From Pagrus major (taxonomy: Eukaryota > Chordata > Actinopteri > Spariformes > Sparidae): a stretch of DNA of 64,000 nt. Position numbers and translations under genes: made by a program. This document shows positions 53,161-64,000 of the stretch, piece by piece (within the stretch, counting starts at the first letter, position 1; every line of letters begins with the position of its first letter). Location: contig NC_133235.1 of assembly GCF_040436345.1 (NCBI RefSeq), positions 16,702,660 to 16,766,659 on the forward strand, given 5' to 3'. A model generated the notes under the pieces. That model searched no databases. It saw only the letters and a list, made by a program, of their open reading frames with translations, and was not told the DNA's origin.

Positions 53161-53339
53161 GGTTTTGTGCTAATATGTTGTATATTCATAAATTACTGTA
53201 CACTTTGCTTGAATGGGAAGAGGGTCCCAGAAGCTAACTTCTTCTATGTATATATATATATATATATATACATATATACTATATATATTAATAGTTAGAT
53301 GTGGAATTTTCAAATAATTGTTAAATAGTTCAAAGTGAT

Positions 53340-53530
53340 ATAGTTAATTATTAATATTATTGTTGTTGTTGTTAATATTATTACTATTATTGTCATAATT
53401 AGTATCATCGTTATTATACTATTACTACTACTACTACTACTACTAATAATAATAATAATAATAATTATTATTATTATTATTATTATTGTTATTATTATCG
53501 CCATCATTATTATTGTTATTATTATGCCTC
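53340..53530. repeat. ATT/TTA trinucleotide-rich simple sequence
   Basis: Nearly 190 bp of (TTA)n, (ACT)n and (AAT)n runs, preceded by a TA run at 53247-53285. It abuts the dcaf8 promoter region. Confidence 0.9.
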
Positions 53531-53548
53531 TCGTTCCTCCTGTGTAAA

Positions 53549-53590
53549 CTTCCGGAAGAAGAAAAAAGAAGCGAGCACGACACCGGAAAT
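53549..53590 (+). promoter_or_regulatory. ETS-site cluster at presumed dcaf8 promoter
   Basis: A palindromic ETS motif CTTCCGGAAG at 53549-53558 and a second CCGGAAAT at 53583-53590 lie immediately after the simple-sequence field and before the leader of dcaf8. TATA-less housekeeping promoters often carry such GABP/ELK sites. No TATA box is evident. Confidence 0.5.
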
Positions 53591-53849
53591 GAAAGAAAAA
53601 AAAGAAGCTGAACCGTCAAAACATAAACAGAGCAGTCAACCTTGTGTGAACGCAGCTAGCTTGCTTTAAACCTATCTTTAACAAAAAAAAAGCTTTATGC
53701 ACGCATTCCTCATGTCGTGTGTTCGCCTTCAGAGACGTCCCAGTCAAGGCACTTAGCTCTCTTGCTAATCAGTGAGGTGGAGAAAATAAATCTGCAGTAA
53801 AGATTAGGACTAAACTAAGAAGTACGCCTCGTCGGGCCTTCGAGTAGAG
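53591..53849 (+). other. dcaf8: Candidate dcaf8 non-coding first exon
   Basis: The start is unproved. The proposed end is the donor GTAGAG|GTAACG at 53849/53850. Splicing to the acceptor CTCAAAG (exon from 54343) or GACGCAG (exon from 54365) would join it to the start-codon exon. Another possible donor lies near 54027 (GACAG|GTAGTC). Confidence 0.35.
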
Positions 53850-54379
53850 GTAACGCTAGCTGTGCTAGTTAGCCACTACAGGCTACGCTAGCTGCTTGCT
53901 TGCTCGCTTTTTTTTGACAGCCAGCTGTTGGGTCGTGAAACAGGACTGACAGCAGCTTTTTTAGTTTCGAGATTTGTTAGCCGCACGCAGCCTAGTTAGC
54001 ATTAGCTCAGGTCAATAACAGTGACAGGTAGTCGAGCACTGCAGGGGACAATACACTTAGAAGATCTCAAAGCAAAATCGGGCATTACTCAGGCCTGTGA
54101 GACAGCTAGCATCGAGTTAGTTTGTTTATGTCGTTATGTGTAGCGGTAGGTAGGTGGTTAAAAATAGCTTGGCTGTTAGTTTTGGAGCTAACAGGTAACT
54201 TGTGTCACACGGTGCGGCGGTAGTTATCAACAGTTCTGCGAGTGCAAGCAGCCATGTCTGTGTATAATAACAGGTTGCTCCTCTTAATTTGAGCCCGATC
54301 ATTTGTTAATATAAATGTTGTTTCTGTGTGTGGCACTCAAAGGTTCTCCCTCGGGTCGACGCAGGACAACGGAGACATA

Positions 54380-60210
<5,831 letters not shown>

Positions 60211-60229
60211 GCAACACACATACATACTT

Positions 60230-60276
60230 AGACACACACACACGCACATATAGACATACATACATACATACATACA
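60230..60276. repeat. CACA / CATA microsatellite in dcaf8 3' UTR
   Basis: (CA)n followed by four or five CATA tetranucleotides, 20 nt after the dcaf8 stop codon. Confidence 0.85.
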
Positions 60277-62267
60277 CACTTTATTGCCCATGAATTGATG
60301 CACATAGGCAAGCACTATTGACACACTGGCACACTCAAATACTGACGAGCCACAGACTTGTTTTTCTTTCTGTTTTTTTTGACACACATACAAACTCAAA
60401 CAGATAAACACACACATATACGTAAACATAGTTTTGAAGCAGAGTGACAGACGCTTAACGCCTGGTTTCCCAGCAGTTGTGTGTGCGCAAATGGCGCGAC
60501 TACAGACTGCGTACACACTTCCAGAATCCTGATTTTTGAGAATTGTACAAAGAGGTTTAGTGAGTGCTTTACATCCCTATAAACCACTTGGAGGCCCTTG
60601 CTTGTCCATACATTATCTAATATGCTCTGCCTAACCCCAGAACTACGTACTGTGCGTGTATGGCAACAAGCACCTCCTCTTTAGGCGCCCTGTAGGAAGC
60701 TATACATCACCAGCACACAACCTCCCCTCTCTCTTAGTAACACACCTCTTGCTCTGGAGCTTTCTGTGCTGATGAGGAAGGGTGTAGTTCCCTCAAACTC
60801 ATCCCCTAAATGTGACTCCCTTTAAGATTTGAACTTATAGAGGGGAAACCCCGGTGCCCCCTCACTGTATCGCCCCAGTCTCATACTCATTTCTGGCCCT
60901 GAGCTTGTGCAGCTAGTTGCATTTTTCTCTCCGAGGACTACTAAAATCCCTACATGCTGCATCAACCTACATGCTGCCTCTCAGCTACTCCCTCCCTTCC
61001 TCTCTCCATCACTGCCCCCTCCCCCCCCTCACTGCTGAGTGCACTTTGAATCAGGGATGCTTTAGTTTGAGACACAGACAAAATCGTGCACTGAGTATGT
61101 GATTTTTCGGGGGGAAGAGCTGTTGTCTCGTCTTGGAAAACCCACAGTGAAGTTTAGTTTAATTCTTATAATTTTTTGAGTGGGGGGGGGGATGTTTTGC
61201 ACTTGAGCGTTTTTCGACAAAGGAAGAGGTTTCTTTAGCTTCCACCAGCCTGTCCTTTTCCTCTTGCTTCCTCTTCTTCCTTCCTCACTTTTCACCCTGA
61301 CACCCATCTTTGAATGGGAAAACTTCGGTTCACCTCTCATGGAAACACAGAGGTAGATGGTGTTTAGCATGTGCATATAAGGACTGATGTTGGGCTCTGT
61401 TGGGGAACTGTGTAGTTTTTTGAAGAGCCAGAACCGACCTGGATCAAACCATAATTAAAAGACTGCCCATGTGCCAATCAAGATTGGACTGATAAAGGAC
61501 TCCACTTGCTCATGTGGTTCCTTTTAAAGTCCTTCTGTGATGCTGACAGTCTCAGATCAATCACGGGCTTACATTTTCAGTTTATTTGAACCAGGTCGTA
61601 TGTTGGCAGCCAGCGCACCACTTGGGGGGATACTTCTGTCTGTGCTGTACGAACATTGGCTCACAGAGGAGGACAGAGGGGAGCGGTAGGGTCAATATGC
61701 TTGCCAGTCATTTGTTGTGTGAGAGCGATAAAGTCCAGCTTTTCTCATTTTCTATGAGAACTCTAGTTAGTTGAATTTATATGTACATATATAAATATAT
61801 ATTAAAACTGTAAAAAACAAAAAAAAAAAACTTTAGCAAATGCTGTTTGACTTCAAAAAAGAAAAAAAAAGATGTCAAAACATTTGATTGGTATTGATGC
61901 AGAGTTTATATTCTATATGAGGACAAAGTACTTTTAAAATCCAGAGAAAAACAATGTTGACTTGAGGCACCATTTTTGTTCAGTTTTCCCTTTTATGAAT
62001 GACATCTCTCTGTTATGAACAGAACCGCTATTGAGTATTCAAATTCAAGTATTAAAGTTATGATTCTCTTTCTTGTTTGAGAAGAAACAAACTGTATTTC
62101 CTTTCTAGATCATAATCCATCATTTGAGACAGTTGTATTCAGATTTTCCCACTGGTTATTTTTTGGCATCTTGTATACATAATAAGGCTTTTGATGAACA
62201 ATTTCTTTTCAACCACTGCCTAATGTTGCGTTCCACCAGGTCAGTTGGAAATCTGTACGATTCGTGC

Positions 62268-62273
62268 AATAAA
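62268..62273 (+). terminator. Polyadenylation signal AATAAA, probable dcaf8 end
   Basis: A canonical AATAAA followed within 20-60 nt by a T/GT-rich stretch (GATGTTCTTG...TCTTGTGTTCTTG), as expected for cleavage at about 62285-62295. Confidence 0.6.
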
Positions 62274-62290
62274 CAAAAAGACAGTGCATT

Positions 62291-64000
62291 TGATGTTCTT
62301 GTCATTCTATGGTCTTGCTGTCTTGTGTTCTTGTATGTATTAATTCATTTATTGATTGACATATGGGGCCATGAGGTCCTATTCTTTGTCTGTGGAGATG
62401 TTTGTCACCAGTTTTCTCAAAGCTCTTCATAACAGAAAAATAATTCACACATCTTTTTCATGAGCCAAGAGTATAGGTATAGGAAAGGGACGAGTAGACC
62501 AGAAGTTGCAAGCAAACTCCTGCACGACATTTCGCTACTAGACAGTCAGGCAAATTTGGCTGATGGAGGTCTAATAAATAATGTATGAATAAATGTACTT
62601 TTAGAAGTTAGACTGAAGGAGTTCACATGCAACTTTCTCAAATTTCTTTCCATGAGTGATGTCTTTTGAATAATTAAAGTGCTAGATGTTCTGTGCCATA
62701 TTAGTTTATTTTCAACAGTTTGTTTGCACGTCCATTAAGTATTCACAGAAGTGACAGACTTAAGACAAGAATCATTAAAATCTGTGCAGCCAAGATGTTC
62801 TGATTTTTAATCTCGAGTTTTGAGCCCCAGAAACAATGGCTCCTACGTTTCCCATAATGCAAGCCAAAAGCATCTTTTGTGAGACCATCCCTGTGTTGCA
62901 AAGGTCTTATGTGGGCTGCTGTGGCTCAGGAGATAGAGTGGGCTGTTCATTAGTTGGAAGGTCACTGGTTCAGTTCCCCAGGGTGCATGTCAAAGTATCC
63001 TTGACTAAGATATTGAACCCCAAATTACTTGCAATGAGCAGGTTGGCACCTTGCATAGCAGCCTCTGCCATCAGTGTGTGAATGTGAAAAGTGTTGTAGA
63101 GCCCTTTGTGCAGTCAGGCTCTTTCTATTAACAATAATACTCTAAGCCCAAACCAAAATCACTGAGAAACAGATTATTTTCTAAGACTTTGAAATACAGT
63201 ACATACACATTACTTTCCCCAAAAACAGTAGTGATACCTTGTGAATAATTCTTATAAAAAGGACAAATGCTTGCTTTACAATTATTCCATCTTTAGAAAG
63301 TCTTCTTTCATGCATAGAAAACTAAAAGAAAACATTTCAAGACATGTCAGTATAGATAATTGGTTTAGCTCCTTCAGTTTCAGGGTCCTGTTATTGTGCA
63401 TGCCTGCTCATTGTCACTGCTCGAGTAAAACAGAGTGATTGTCAAAGTCATTAGTGGCACTTGTGCTGTTTCTACAAGGTCTGCTCTGGAAAAAAGTGCT
63501 CATCTCTGCTGATTAATGACAAAAACTTGACAAATGATCGCTACATAATGTTTTTATTCAACAGATCTTGGGAATGGGAATTTAAACTCCATATATGTTG
63601 GCAGTGAAACCATAATTGCCCACACTTGTTATCAGTCACACAATGTATCCATCCTGGATCTGACAACCTCGTTTCACACAAACAAAACTGACAAAAAACA
63701 AAAGTTAACCTGTACAAACAGAGGTGTCTGATCTATAAATCTCATCATGGTGTATTTTCTTAGTTAGAGAACCTGAACTGATGTGCACAGCTGTAAACTA
63801 GTTCTCCTGGCTGGTGTTTAGAACAAGACATGAGCCACGAAAATACATCCGCACACTTTCTGACACCACAAAGTGAAACTGAAGAGATTTCAAAACAAAT
63901 ATACACAGCTTCTTTCTCACTACTCAGACATATCGTGCCATCTCTCTCATTCATCACACCAAAAATAATACAGGACAGCAGATGAAATATGAAAACCAGA
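62291..64000. other. Right flank without recognised gene
   Basis: Apart from the SINE, no exon of a neighbouring gene could be supported. A minus-strand AATAAA (63553-63558) could be the 3' end of a leftward-transcribed neighbour beyond the window, but nothing coding confirms it. Confidence 0.5.
62912..63130 (+). mobile_element. tRNA-derived SINE, well-preserved head
   Basis: Head GGGCTGCTGTGGCTCAGGAG has a pol III A-box (TGGCTCAGG, 62922-62930) and a B-box-like GGTTCAGTTCC (62967-62977). It is followed by TATTGAACCCCAAATTACTTG, GAGCAGGTTGGCACC and GCAGCCTCTGCCATCAGTGT, wording I recall from a very abundant fish short element. Confidence 0.7.

Larger units (their letters stand above)
50691..53540. 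other. Intergenic region between vav3 and dcaf8
   Basis: About 2.9 kb between the two divergent genes. It holds the MITEs at 51041-51330 and 52792-53160 and the ATT simple-sequence field at 53340-53530. No gene was recognised in it. Confidence 0.75.
60211..62290 (+). other. dcaf8: dcaf8 3' UTR
   Basis: About 2.1 kb from the stop codon to just past an AATAAA. It includes CACA/CATA repeats at 60230-60276, a C-rich block near 61020, a G9 run at 61182-61190 and ATTAAA-type signals at 61801 that could give a shorter transcript. Confidence 0.55.

Noticed and set aside
53310..53507. Poly-isoleucine/serine frame
   Set aside because: Produced by the ATT trinucleotide field; no gene context.
62912..62985. 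Functional tRNA gene
   Set aside because: A- and B-box-like motifs are present but no cloverleaf or anticodon arm can be drawn, and the tail is that of a SINE.
63760..63957. 65-codon minus-strand frame near the right edge
   Set aside because: No domain or splice-compatible flanks recognised; not enough to call an exon of a neighbouring gene.

Overview
This window looks like the nuclear genome of a teleost fish, probably a percomorph. The protein-coding content resolves into short exons separated by AT-rich introns with consensus GT-AG junctions. The introns carry fish-type dispersed repeats: hAT and Tc1/mariner relics, tRNA-derived SINEs, L2-like LINE tails, and GT/CA and GA microsatellites. 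There are no bacterial-type genes, operons or CRISPR arrays. Almost every uninterrupted reading frame longer than 60 codons is a chance or shadow frame.

Two genes were reconstructed exon by exon, in frame, and they stand head to head. (1) vav3 is on the minus strand, with its ATG at 50406 and its stop at 125-127. It has 27 coding exons and 836 codons, in the order CH, acidic regulatory tyrosines, DH (RhoGEF), PH, C1 zinc finger, SH3, SH2, SH3. It is a complete haematopoietic/neuronal-type guanine nucleotide exchange factor for Rho/Rac GTPases. The 3' UTR runs off the left edge. (2) dcaf8 (WDR42A family) is on the plus strand, with its ATG at 54380 and its stop at 60208-60210. It has 12 coding exons and 613 codons: an acidic N-terminus with basic NLS-like patches, then WD40 repeats. 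It is a predicted substrate receptor of the CUL4-DDB1 ubiquitin ligase. Its 3' UTR probably ends at an AATAAA at 62268.

Layout: 1-124 vav3 3' UTR; 125-50406 vav3 exons and introns; 50407-53540 the intergenic space, holding two MITE-type elements and an ATT microsatellite field; 53549-53590 an ETS-site cluster at the presumed dcaf8 promoter; 53.57-62.29 kb dcaf8; 62.3-64 kb flank with one tRNA-derived SINE and no recognisable exon.

The most unusual local feature is vav3 coding exon 5, which encodes the regulatory tyrosine segment. In the transcript it has a (UG)18 tract 23 nt before it and a (CA)39 tract 15 nt after it. These are complementary, so the exon and both its splice sites sit in a 154-nt loop. 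Skipping this exon would create an immediate stop codon. Other points of interest are two consecutive microexons (23 and 25 nt) that are in frame only as a pair, a hAT-type insertion with an 8-bp target duplication about 49 nt upstream of the C1-domain exon, a Tc1/mariner relic folded back on itself, and a 41-bp-arm palindrome. The functional claims rest on family knowledge recalled from memory; no database search was run.
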